Source: Bordetella parapertussis
GTDB lineage: Bacteria > Cyanobacteriota > Cyanobacteriia > PCC-6307 > Cyanobiaceae
DNA: 5,827 bases
Direction of reading: 5' to 3'
NCBI GenBank assembly: GCA_943324725.2
Contig: CALPMR020000191.1
Span: 1-5,827, forward strand
Under the pieces are notes generated by a model, which worked only from the letters and a program-made list of their open reading frames with translations, was not told where the DNA came from and did not search any database. Positions 1 to 5,730 of the stretch are shown here, piece after piece. The translations under genes were made by a program, and so were the position numbers. Within the stretch, counting starts at the first letter, position 1. The number at the start of each line of letters is the position of its first letter.

Positions 1-983
1 ATGCAGTGGAAGCGCACCAGGGGCGACTCCTCAGCGTTGCCGTAGAAGCCCATGTGATCGCCGAACGGGCCATCGGCCAGCTGCTCGCCGGGGGTGATCG
101 TGCCCTCCAGCACGATCTCGCTGTGGCTGGGCACCTCCAGGTTGAGCGTTTTGCACTTCACCAGCCGCACCCCCTCGCCGGCATAGAGCCCGGCGAACAG
201 CCATTCACTCAGCTGCACCGGGATCGGCGTCGCCGCCGCCATGATCAGCAGCGGATGGACGCCGATCGCAATGGCGATCTCCAGTTTCTTGCCCAGAGCC
301 GCCGCCTTGCGCAGATGGCGGGCGCCGCCGCGCACGCTCAACCAGTGCACGGTCATCGTCGTGGCGGATTGCTTCTGCAGGCGATACACGCCCACATTCG
401 GCACGCCGGTTTCCGGATCCTTGGTGATCACCAGCCCCAGGGTGATCACGCCGCCCGCATCCGCCGGCCAGGGACGCAGCAGGGGCAGCTGATCCAGGTT
501 CAGCTGCTCCCCTTTGATCACCACCTGGTGGCAGGGGGGGGTGAGGTCGCGGTCAGGTCGGGCTTTGACCAGATCCCAGAGCACACCGGCGAACATCTTG
601 AGCTCGCCCAGGCCCTTGGGGGGGCGGGGCTGTTGCAGCAGGGCCAGCCGTTCGCCAAGGCCTTCGAGCTCCTCAGGGCGCTCCATGCCCATGCTCCACA
701 CCACCCGTTCCACCGTGCCCAGCAGGTTGACGGCCACGGGCATCGGCGAGCCGATCACGTTCTCAAACAACAGGGCCGGCCCACCGAGACCCAGCACCCG
801 ATCGGCGATCGCCGCCAGCTCCAGATCGGGGTCCACCGGGGCGGTGATGCGGCGCAGCTGGCCGCGCTGCTCCAGCAATCGCAGAAAATCGCGCAGGTCC
901 CGCTGGCGACCTGACTTGGCTGGGGTCGGGGCGATCGGGCCGCCTGCACCTGTGCTGCTGGTCGCCACCGCGCCTTGGTCCAC
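1..983 (-). CDS. ubiD: UbiD-family prFMN-dependent decarboxylase (partial, C-terminus beyond left edge)
   Basis: Reading the reverse strand gives one uninterrupted frame of 327 codons from a GTG at 983 to the window edge, about two-thirds of a usual UbiD (about 490-500 residues). In order I see [13 protein letters not shown] (residues 29-41), the NVGVYRLQ prenyl-FMN/metal motif (196-203), [11 protein letters not shown] (213-223), LSEW with a conserved Glu260, and ExVLEGT (289-295) running into [11 protein letters not shown] (305-315), all UbiD hallmarks. In cyanobacteria this family is thought to decarboxylate the prenylated 4-hydroxybenzoate ring in plastoquinone synthesis, using prenylated FMN made by UbiX. 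The start is uncertain: GTG at 1007, 983 or 968 are possible. The last has an AAGG four bases upstream, and the first 28 residues look poorly conserved. The gene is divergent from the comB-like gene. The family call is firm; the exact substrate is inferred. Confidence 0.93.
   Translation of the reverse strand, partial: MDQGAVATSSTGAGGPIAPTPAKSGRQRDLRDFLRLLEQRGQLRRITAPVDPDLELAAIADRVLGLGGPALLFENVIGSPMPVAVNLLGTVERVVWSMGMERPEELEGLGERLALLQQPRPPKGLGELKMFAGVLWDLVKARPDRDLTPPCHQVVIKGEQLNLDQLPLLRPWPADAGGVITLGLVITKDPETGVPNVGVYRLQKQSATTMTVHWLSVRGGARHLRKAAALGKKLEIAIAIGVHPLLIMAAATPIPVQLSEWLFAGLYAGEGVRLVKCKTLNLEVPSHSEIVLEGTITPGEQLADGPFGDHMGFYGNAEESPLVRFHC
805..812. repeat. HIP1 octamer within ubiD
   Basis: GCGATCGC, in the longer GGCGATCGCC palindrome, lies inside the ubiD coding sequence. 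HIP1 is a dispersed palindrome over-represented in many cyanobacterial genomes, so it supports the taxonomic reading; one copy alone could be chance. Confidence 0.75.
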
Positions 984-1027
984 CTGGTGCTGCCTACTGT
1001 GACGCACCTCTTCGCTGGCCGCGTCCC
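984..1027. promoter_or_regulatory. Short divergent intergenic region between ubiD and comB-like gene
   Basis: Only 44 bases separate the chosen GTG starts of two divergent genes (59 if ubiD starts at 968, 20 if it starts at 1007). Two divergent promoters must therefore fit here or extend into coding sequence. On the plus strand TACTGT (995-1000) matches the strongest positions of a -10 box. The best upstream TTGGTC (975-980) is only 14 bases away, too close for a good -35. No Shine-Dalgarno sequence precedes the comB GTG. The promoter reading is weak. Confidence 0.3.
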
Positions 1028-1783
1028 GTGCTGATTTCCTACTTCCACACCTCCGAGGCCGTTCCTGCGGTGCGTGGTCCGGCGGAGGGCGGCCCCGATG
1101 CGGCGGTGGTGATCGATGTGTTGCGGGCCACCACCACGATCGCCTGGTCGTTGCAGAACGGCGCCGAGGCGATCGAGGCCTTCGCCGACCTGGAATCCCT
1201 GGAGGCCGCCGCCGCCGCCTGGCCGGCCCAGCAGCGGCTGCGGGCCGGTGAGCGCGGCGGCCAGCGGGTGGCGGGCTACGACCTGGGCAACTCCCCCCTG
1301 GCGGTGACCCCGGACGTGGTGGGAGGCAAGCGCATCTTCATGAGCACCACCAACGGCACCCGTTCCCTGGCGGCCGTTCGGGAGGTGCCGCTGCTGGTCA
1401 CGGCGGCTCTGCCCAATCGCTCGGCCGTGGCCAGGCGGCTGCTGGAGCGCGGCTGTGAGCGGGTCTGGATCGTCGGCAGTGGCTGGGAGGGGGATTACTC
1501 GCTGGAGGACAGCCTGGCGGCCGGGGCCGTGGCCTCGGCGGCGATGGAGCTGGCCGTGGCCCCGCATGTGGGAGTCAGCTGCGGCAATGACGAGATGCTG
1601 GCGGCCCTGGCCCTCTGGCAGCGGTGGAGGCTGGACACCGAGACCTGTCTTCGGGCCGCCAGCCATGGCCAGCGGCTGCAGGGTCTGGGCGATCACGACG
1701 CCGATTTCAGCTGTTGCGCCGCTGTCGACAGCCTCGAGATCGTGCCGATCCAGGCCGAGCCCGGCGTGCTGCGGGCCAGCTGA
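1028..1783 (+). CDS. comB: ComB-like 2-phosphosulfolactate phosphatase
   Basis: This 251-residue protein is close to the usual ComB length (about 240). Family motifs in order are [11 protein letters not shown] (27-37), a GERGG turn (74-78), GYDLGNSP (83-90), STTNGTRSL (106-114), SLEDSLAAG (158-166), HGQRL (213-217) and [13 protein letters not shown] (222-234), followed by the terminal VPIQ. The characterised reaction is Mg-dependent hydrolysis of 2-phosphosulfolactate to sulfolactate and phosphate, step two of coenzyme M synthesis in methanogens. Cyanobacteria are not known to make coenzyme M, so the physiological substrate here is open; sulfolactate metabolism or another phospho-acid are possibilities. 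The start is GTG at 1028, supported by the family's N-terminus, with no visible ribosome binding site. It is divergent from ubiD and lies 72 bases upstream of the nitrilase-like gene. No signal peptide is seen, so it should be cytoplasmic. Confidence 0.9.
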   Translation: MLISYFHTSEAVPAVRGPAEGGPDAAVVIDVLRATTTIAWSLQNGAEAIEAFADLESLEAAAAAWPAQQRLRAGERGGQRVAGYDLGNSPLAVTPDVVGGKRIFMSTTNGTRSLAAVREVPLLVTAALPNRSAVARRLLERGCERVWIVGSGWEGDYSLEDSLAAGAVASAAMELAVAPHVGVSCGNDEMLAALALWQRWRLDTETCLRAASHGQRLQGLGDHDADFSCCAAVDSLEIVPIQAEPGVLRAS

Positions 1784-1792
1784 TCGACCCAT

Positions 1793-1808
1793 GGGCCAGC
1801 CCTGGCCC
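1793..1808 (+). other. GC-rich inverted repeat after comB-like gene
   Basis: In the 72-base gap between the comB-like and nit genes, GGGCCA (1793-1798) can pair with TGGCCC (1803-1808) around a four-base loop. It begins nine bases after the comB stop. No T-tract follows, so it is not a classical intrinsic terminator; it might slow polymerase or protect an RNA end. Further on, TACAGT (1826-1831) is a possible -10 box for the next gene without a matching -35. Whether comB and nit share a transcript cannot be decided from this. Confidence 0.3.
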
Positions 1809-1855
1809 CGGTATGCCCCTCCCCTTACAGTTCGCCGGTCGCTTCGGATCGGTCA

Positions 1856-2674
1856 GTGAGCAGTTTTCTGGCGGCGGCCCTGCAACTGACCAGCACCCCG
1901 GATCCGGACGCCAACTTCGCGGCGGCCGAAGAGCAGATTGAGATGGCGGCCCGGCGCGGGGCTGAGCTGGTCGGGTTGCCGGAGAATTTCGCCTTCATGG
2001 GCGACGATCTGCGGCGCATCGAGCTGGCCCCGAGCCTGGCCGAGCGCTGCAGCCGCTTCCTGGTCACCATGGCCCGGCGCTATCAGGTCACCCTGCTGGG
2101 CGGTGGCTTCCCGGTGCCGGCGGGTGAATCGCTCACCTACAACCGCGCCGAGCTGGTGGGGGTTGAGGGGCAGCTGCTGGCCCGCTACGACAAGATCCAC
2201 TTGTTCGATGTCGACATCCCCGACGGCAGCACCTACCGGGAATCGGCCACGGTGCAGCCGGGTCTGGAATTACCGCCGGTGGTGGATGTGCCCGGCCTCT
2301 GCCGCATCGGCCTCTCGATCTGCTACGACGTGCGCTTTCCTGAGCTCTATCGCTACCTGTCGGCAGCCGGCGCCGAGTTGCTGATGGTGCCGGCCGCCTT
2401 CACCGCCTACACCGGCAAGGATCACTGGCAGGTGCTGCTGCAGGCCCGGGCGATCGAGAACACCACCTACGTGCTGGCACCGGCCCAGACGGGCCTCCAC
2501 TACGGCCGCCGCCAGACCCACGGCCATGCCCTGGTGATCGATCCCTGGGGCACGGTGCTGGCCGATGCGGGTCAGGGCCCGGGCCTGGCCATGGCACCGG
2601 TGGACACGGCCCATGGCCAGCGCATCCGCAGCCAGATGCCGAGCCTGCAGCATCGGCGCCCGGCCCTGTTCTGA
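1856..2674 (+). CDS. Nit1-type carbon-nitrogen hydrolase (probable deaminated glutathione amidase)
   Basis: The 272-residue protein is a full-length nitrilase-superfamily member. The Glu-Lys-Cys catalytic triad is visible: Glu43 in LPENF, Lys113 in YDKIHLFDVD and Cys156 in SICYDVRFPELYR. Later segments, HWQVLLQARAIENTTYV, HGHALVIDPWGTV and the terminal LQHRRPALF, resemble animal and yeast Nit1 more than Nit2 or true nitrilases (recalled from the families, not aligned). Nit1 enzymes hydrolyse deaminated glutathione, a side product of transaminases, to 2-oxoglutarate and cysteinylglycine. That repair role fits a glutathione-containing cyanobacterium but remains inferred; an omega-amidase or another small amide is the alternative. 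The start is GTG at 1856; an in-frame stop at 1781 and no earlier ATG, GTG or TTG in between support it. There is no Shine-Dalgarno sequence and no signal peptide. The amidase gene follows after 8 bases. Confidence 0.9.
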   Translation: MSSFLAAALQLTSTPDPDANFAAAEEQIEMAARRGAELVGLPENFAFMGDDLRRIELAPSLAERCSRFLVTMARRYQVTLLGGGFPVPAGESLTYNRAELVGVEGQLLARYDKIHLFDVDIPDGSTYRESATVQPGLELPPVVDVPGLCRIGLSICYDVRFPELYRYLSAAGAELLMVPAAFTAYTGKDHWQVLLQARAIENTTYVLAPAQTGLHYGRRQTHGHALVIDPWGTVLADAGQGPGLAMAPVDTAHGQRIRSQMPSLQHRRPALF

Positions 2675-2682
2675 GCGACCTG

Positions 2683-3819
2683 ATGGGTTTTCGCTCTGCT
2701 TTTGGTCGCCCCCGGCTGTTCACCTTGTCCTGGCGCGCTCTGCTGGCCCTCGGCCTGGTGCTGGCAGCCGAGCTGCCCTCCTGGGCCGGCAGCAGCCTCT
2801 CGGCCTGGCGCATCAGCCGCGATGGCAACCTCGAATTGCGCACCAACCCGGGCATCCAGGTGCAGGCCTTTTTTGAAGAGGGCCGCGATGGACGGGGCCC
2901 CCGCGTCTGGGTGGATCTGCCTGGAGCGCCGTCACGCACGCGAGTGGTGCCGGCAGCCGGAGCGGTGCGGGAGGTGCGCATCGGCAAGCCGGACCCGGGC
3001 ACCACGCGCCTGGTGCTGGAGTTCCAGCCCGGCACTCGCCTGGATCCAGCCCAGCTGCGCCTGGTCGGCACGGCCCGCGATCGCTGGCGCATGGAACTCA
3101 CCGGCGTCGCTGCGGGCACTCTGCTGGCCGTGGGTGAGGGGGACATGGAGGCGGCGCCGGCGATCGCCCAGAGCCGCTGGAGTGCCCGCAGGTTCGGTTC
3201 CGATTTCGCCAGCAGTGGCCGCAGCACCTCCAGGCAGCCCCTCAATCCCGAGGGCCTGCCGGTGGTGCCGCGGGGCCGTTACCGGGTGGTGATCGACCCG
3301 GGCCATGGCGGGCCGGATCCCGGCGCCGTGGGGATCGATGGCCTCAGGGAGACGGATGTGGTGCTTGATGTCGGCCTGCAGGTGGCCCAGCTGCTCCAGG
3401 CCCGCGGTGTCGGCGTGTCGATGACCCGCACCTCGGAGGTGGACGTCGATCTGCCGCCCCGGGTCAATCTGGCCAACAGCATCGGCGCCAATGTGTTCGT
3501 CAGCCTCCATGCCAATGCCCTGAGCATGGACAGGCCGGATGTGAACGGGGTGGAGACGTTCTTTTTCGAGGGGGGCAGCTCCCGGGAGTTGGCCGTGATC
3601 ATTCAGGATCAGCTGATGGCCGTCTCCCCTGGCACCCCCGACCGTGGCGCCCGGCCAGGACGCTTCTACGTGATCCGCCGCACCACCATGCCCTCGGTGC
3701 TCGCTGAAATGGGCTTCGTCACCGGCCAGATCGATGCCCCCCGGCTGGCGGATCCCAATTTCCGGCGGCGCCTGGCCCAGGCCGTGAGCAGCGGCATCCT
3801 GGCCTATCTGAACCGATGA
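2683..3819 (+). CDS. Exported N-acetylmuramoyl-L-alanine amidase (AMIN + Amidase_3)
   Basis: This 378-residue protein should cleave the bond between N-acetylmuramic acid and L-alanine in peptidoglycan, as in daughter-cell separation or wall recycling in the periplasm. Residues 1-36 look like a Sec signal peptide: basic start, hydrophobic stretch ALLALGLVLAAEL, then a likely cut after SWAG; no lipobox Cys. Residues about 41-140 have the alternating beta-strand pattern of an AMIN domain, including RVWVDLPG and TTRLVLEF. A linker of about 55 residues leads to an Amidase_3 domain (199-378). Its zinc ligands appear as His208 in DPGHGG, Glu223 in GLRET and His276 in SLHAN, with catalytic Glu342 in LAEMGFV. 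All key residues are present. The ATG start lies 8 bases after nit without a clear Shine-Dalgarno sequence, suggesting translational coupling. Its stop overlaps the murI start. An AmiC-like role is inferred. Confidence 0.93.
   Translation: MGFRSAFGRPRLFTLSWRALLALGLVLAAELPSWAGSSLSAWRISRDGNLELRTNPGIQVQAFFEEGRDGRGPRVWVDLPGAPSRTRVVPAAGAVREVRIGKPDPGTTRLVLEFQPGTRLDPAQLRLVGTARDRWRMELTGVAAGTLLAVGEGDMEAAPAIAQSRWSARRFGSDFASSGRSTSRQPLNPEGLPVVPRGRYRVVIDPGHGGPDPGAVGIDGLRETDVVLDVGLQVAQLLQARGVGVSMTRTSEVDVDLPPRVNLANSIGANVFVSLHANALSMDRPDVNGVETFFFEGGSSRELAVIIQDQLMAVSPGTPDRGARPGRFYVIRRTTMPSVLAEMGFVTGQIDAPRLADPNFRRRLAQAVSSGILAYLNR
3077..3084. repeat. HIP1 octamer within the amidase gene
   Basis: An exact GCGATCGC within the AMIN-domain part of the amidase gene, read as part of the codons for ARDRW. 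It is the second of three copies in the window. Confidence 0.75.
3160..3167. repeat. HIP1 octamer within the amidase linker
   Basis: An exact GCGATCGC in GGCGATCGCC, 83 bases after the previous copy, in the region coding for the linker between the AMIN and amidase domains. The close pair is mildly notable. Confidence 0.75.
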
Positions 3820-4691
3820 TCCAGGGCTCGCCCGCGCCGATTGGCATCTTCGACTCCGGCCTGGGTGGGCTCAGCGTCTGGCGGCAGATCGTGCAGCAGC
3901 TGCCCGATGAATCCACCGTTTATTTCGCCGACCGGGCCCATGTGCCCTACGGCTGCCGCCAGCCCCAGGAGATCCGCGCCTACAGCGAGGGCATCTGCAT
4001 GGCCCTCAGCGAGGCGGGCTGCAAAGTGATCGTGGTGGCCTGCAACACCGCCTCCGCTGTCGCCCTGCACCATCTGCGCGAGCGCTTCCCCGACTCCCTG
4101 ATCCTGGGCCTGGAGCCGGCGGTCAAACCGGCGGTGGCGATCACCCGCAGCGGTGTGGTCGGCGTGATGGCCACCCCCGCCACCTTCCAGGGCCGGCTGT
4201 ACCGGGCCACGGTCGGCCGCCATGCCGCCAGTGTCCAGGTGGTGGAGCAGGTCTGCCTGGGCCTGGCCGATCTGGTCGAGGTGGGAGCCCTCGACGGAGC
4301 CCGCACCGATGACCTGCTGCTCAGCTTCCTGGAGCCGATGCTGGCGGCCGGGGTCGACACGATCGTGCTGGGCTGCACCCACTATCCCTTCGTGATCGAG
4401 GCGATCCGGCGCCTGGTGGGCCCCGATGTGGCCGTGATCGATCCGGCACCGGCGGTGGCTCGCCATCTCGGCTCCCTGCTGCATCACTACGCCATGCAGG
4501 CTCCGCCCGGCAGCGCCAGCCATCGCTTCTTCACCACCGGGGCAGCGGCGCAGTTCGATCGCGATGCCCAGCTGTTGATTGCCCTGGAAACCGCCAGCCG
4601 CTCGATTCCCTGGCAGCGGCAAGGCGGCAGCGATGGCGAGCTCTCGCCCCCCCGCCTGCAATCGCCCCCCCACCTGCAATCGCAGCCTTGA
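3816..4691 (+). CDS. murI: Glutamate racemase
   Basis: MurI interconverts L- and D-glutamate and supplies D-glutamate for peptidoglycan precursors in the cytoplasm. The 291-residue protein shows IGIFDSGLGGLSV (9-21, Asp12 and Ser13), YFADRAHVPYG (36-46), the first catalytic cysteine Cys76 in VVACNTASA, and the second, Cys187, in VLGCTHYPFV with His189. TTGAAAQF near residue 240 is the usual C-terminal block. From about residue 270 it has a Ser/Pro/Gln-rich tail beyond the usual end of the family. That tail is produced partly by an 18-bp duplication giving SPPRLQ then SPPHLQ, and is likely dispensable. The ATG overlaps the amidase stop as ATGA, so reinitiation from the upstream gene is expected. 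Adjacent amidase and racemase genes make a small cell-wall pair. Pairing of both cysteines with GCTHYP rules out most other Asp/Glu racemase family members. Confidence 0.96.
   Translation: MIQGSPAPIGIFDSGLGGLSVWRQIVQQLPDESTVYFADRAHVPYGCRQPQEIRAYSEGICMALSEAGCKVIVVACNTASAVALHHLRERFPDSLILGLEPAVKPAVAITRSGVVGVMATPATFQGRLYRATVGRHAASVQVVEQVCLGLADLVEVGALDGARTDDLLLSFLEPMLAAGVDTIVLGCTHYPFVIEAIRRLVGPDVAVIDPAPAVARHLGSLLHHYAMQAPPGSASHRFFTTGAAAQFDRDAQLLIALETASRSIPWQRQGGSDGELSPPRLQSPPHLQSQP
4644..4679 (+). repeat. Two-copy 18-bp tandem repeat in the 3' end of murI
   Basis: The units TCGCCCCCCCGCCTGCAA (4644-4661) and TCGCCCCCCCACCTGCAA (4662-4679) are direct neighbours and differ at one base; TCGC at 4680-4683 begins a third. 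Each contains a run of seven C. The length keeps the reading frame and encodes a repeated SPP(R/H)LQ. It is probably a slippage duplication in a part of MurI under little constraint. Confidence 0.85.
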
Positions 4692-4697
4692 CCCTTC

Positions 4698-4720
4698 TAG
4701 GATCGAAGCCAACCAGGAGG
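4698..4720 (+). promoter_or_regulatory. Possible -10 box and strong Shine-Dalgarno for the polyprenyl synthase
   Basis: In the 33-base gap after murI, AGGAGG (4715-4720) sits four bases before the GTG at 4725 and is the only strong Shine-Dalgarno sequence before a gene in this window. It decides the start codon. TAGGAT (4698-4703) agrees with a -10 box at four of six positions including the most conserved ones; no good -35 lies 16-18 bases upstream. A separate promoter for the synthase is plausible, but transcription from murI is equally possible. The ribosome site is well supported; the promoter is weak. Confidence 0.55.
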
Positions 4721-4724
4721 TCTC

Positions 4725-5696
4725 GTGTCGACGGTCGCAGAGTTGCTCCAGCCGGTCGAGGCCGACCTCGATGCCCTGCTGGCTGATCTGCGCAGTCTGA
4801 TCGGCGCTGGTCATCCCATTCTGCAGGCGGCTGCAGAACACCTGTTCGCCGCCGGGGGCAAGCGGCTGCGGCCCGGCATCGTGCTGCTGTTGTCGCGGGC
4901 GATGGATCCAGCCGGTGAGCTGGGCCCACGCCATCGGCGCCTGGCCGAGATCACCGAGATGATCCACACCGCCTCCCTGGTCCACGATGACGTCGTCGAT
5001 GGCGCCGACACCCGCCGTGGTGTGGCCACGGTGCACAGCCGCTTCAACCACCGGGTGGCGGTTCTCGCCGGTGATTTCCTGTTCGCCCAGGCCAGCTGGC
5101 ATCTCGCCAACCTGGACGATCTGCAGGTGGTGAAACTGCTCTCACGCGTGATCATGGATCTCGCCGATGGCGAGGTGAAGCAGGGTCTGTTCCGCTACGA
5201 CACCGGCCAGAGCTTCGAGACCTATCTCGAAAAGAGCTACTGCAAGACCGCTTCTCTGATTGCCAACAGCGCCCGGGCGGCAGGGGTGCTCTCGGGCCAG
5301 CCCGAGTCCCATCTCGACGATCTCTACCGCTTCGGTCGCCAACTGGGGCTGGCCTTTCAGGTGGTGGACGACATCCTCGACTTCACCGGCAGCGATCAGC
5401 AGCTCGGCAAGCCAGCCGCCAGCGATCTGGCCTCGGGCTATCTCACCGCACCGGTGCTGTACGCCCTCGAGGAGCGTCCTGCCCTGGCCGGCTTGATCGA
5501 GCGGGAGTTCTGTGAAGCCGGCGATCTGGAGCAGGCCCTGGCCCTGGTCCGCGGCTGCGAAGCGATTCCCCGCTCGCGTGCCCTGGCCGAGGGATTTGCC
5601 CGCGAAGCCCATGGCTCGATCGCCTGGTTGCCTCCTTCCGAACCGCGCAGTGCCCTGCGCGCCTTGCCGGAGTTCGTGCTCAGCCGCCTCTACTGA
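4725..5696 (+). CDS. sds: Long-chain all-trans polyprenyl (solanesyl) diphosphate synthase
   Basis: The enzyme adds isopentenyl diphosphate units to an allylic starter; in cyanobacteria the C45 product is the side chain of plastoquinone-9. The 323-residue length suits the family. Visible landmarks are GGKRLRP (44-50, diphosphate binding), the first aspartate-rich motif DDVVDGADTRRG (88-99, Asp88, Asp89, Asp92), HSRFNHRVAVLAGDFLF (104-120), GE (149-150), KTASLIA (175-181), the second motif DDILDF (215-220), and GKPAASDLASGYLTAPVLYA (228-247). The small residues Ala84 and Ser85 before the first motif (TASLVHDD) fit a long-chain rather than a short-chain enzyme; exact chain length cannot be read off reliably, and geranylgeranyl synthase is the main alternative. 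The GTG start is fixed by AGGAGG four bases upstream. With ubiD at the other end of the window, it is the second plastoquinone-pathway gene here. Confidence 0.93.
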   Translation: MSTVAELLQPVEADLDALLADLRSLIGAGHPILQAAAEHLFAAGGKRLRPGIVLLLSRAMDPAGELGPRHRRLAEITEMIHTASLVHDDVVDGADTRRGVATVHSRFNHRVAVLAGDFLFAQASWHLANLDDLQVVKLLSRVIMDLADGEVKQGLFRYDTGQSFETYLEKSYCKTASLIANSARAAGVLSGQPESHLDDLYRFGRQLGLAFQVVDDILDFTGSDQQLGKPAASDLASGYLTAPVLYALEERPALAGLIEREFCEAGDLEQALALVRGCEAIPRSRALAEGFAREAHGSIAWLPPSEPRSALRALPEFVLSRLY

Positions 5697-5699
5697 GCA

Positions 5700-5730
5700 G
5701 GCCATCGCTCTGACGGCTGGCGGCATGGCC
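5700..5730 (+). other. Imperfect inverted repeat just after the synthase stop
   Basis: GGCCAT (5700-5705) is the exact reverse complement of ATGGCC (5725-5730). CGC (5706-5708) can also pair with GCG (5720-5722), leaving a two-base bulge and an 11-base loop. No T-run follows, so it is not a standard terminator. The right arm includes the ATG at 5725 that could open the repeat-encoded frame, so in RNA the hairpin would cover that start. Confidence 0.35.

Noticed and set aside
6..914. Long plus-strand open frame of 302 codons
   Set aside because: It is antisense to ubiD, whose reverse-strand product carries clear family motifs. The plus-strand product is a His/Gln/Arg-rich shadow typical of high GC.
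755..1792. Minus-strand open frame of 345 codons
   Set aside because: It is antisense to the comB-like gene and shifted out of frame over the start of ubiD. The protein has biased composition and no motifs.
1793..1808. Intrinsic terminator after the comB-like gene
   Set aside because: A GC-rich stem is possible, but no T-tract follows, so I list it only as an inverted repeat.
2690..2784. Lipoprotein signal on the amidase
   Set aside because: There is no cysteine near the end of the hydrophobic stretch, so a standard Sec signal peptide fits better.
4688..4703. TTGACC plus TAGGAT as a complete promoter for sds
   Set aside because: TTGACC (4688-4693) is only four bases before TAGGAT (4698-4703); a -35/-10 pair needs about 17.
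3804..5102. Minus-strand open frame of 432 codons
   Set aside because: It lies opposite murI and the start of sds, both with intact catalytic motifs. Long antisense frames are expected at this GC content.
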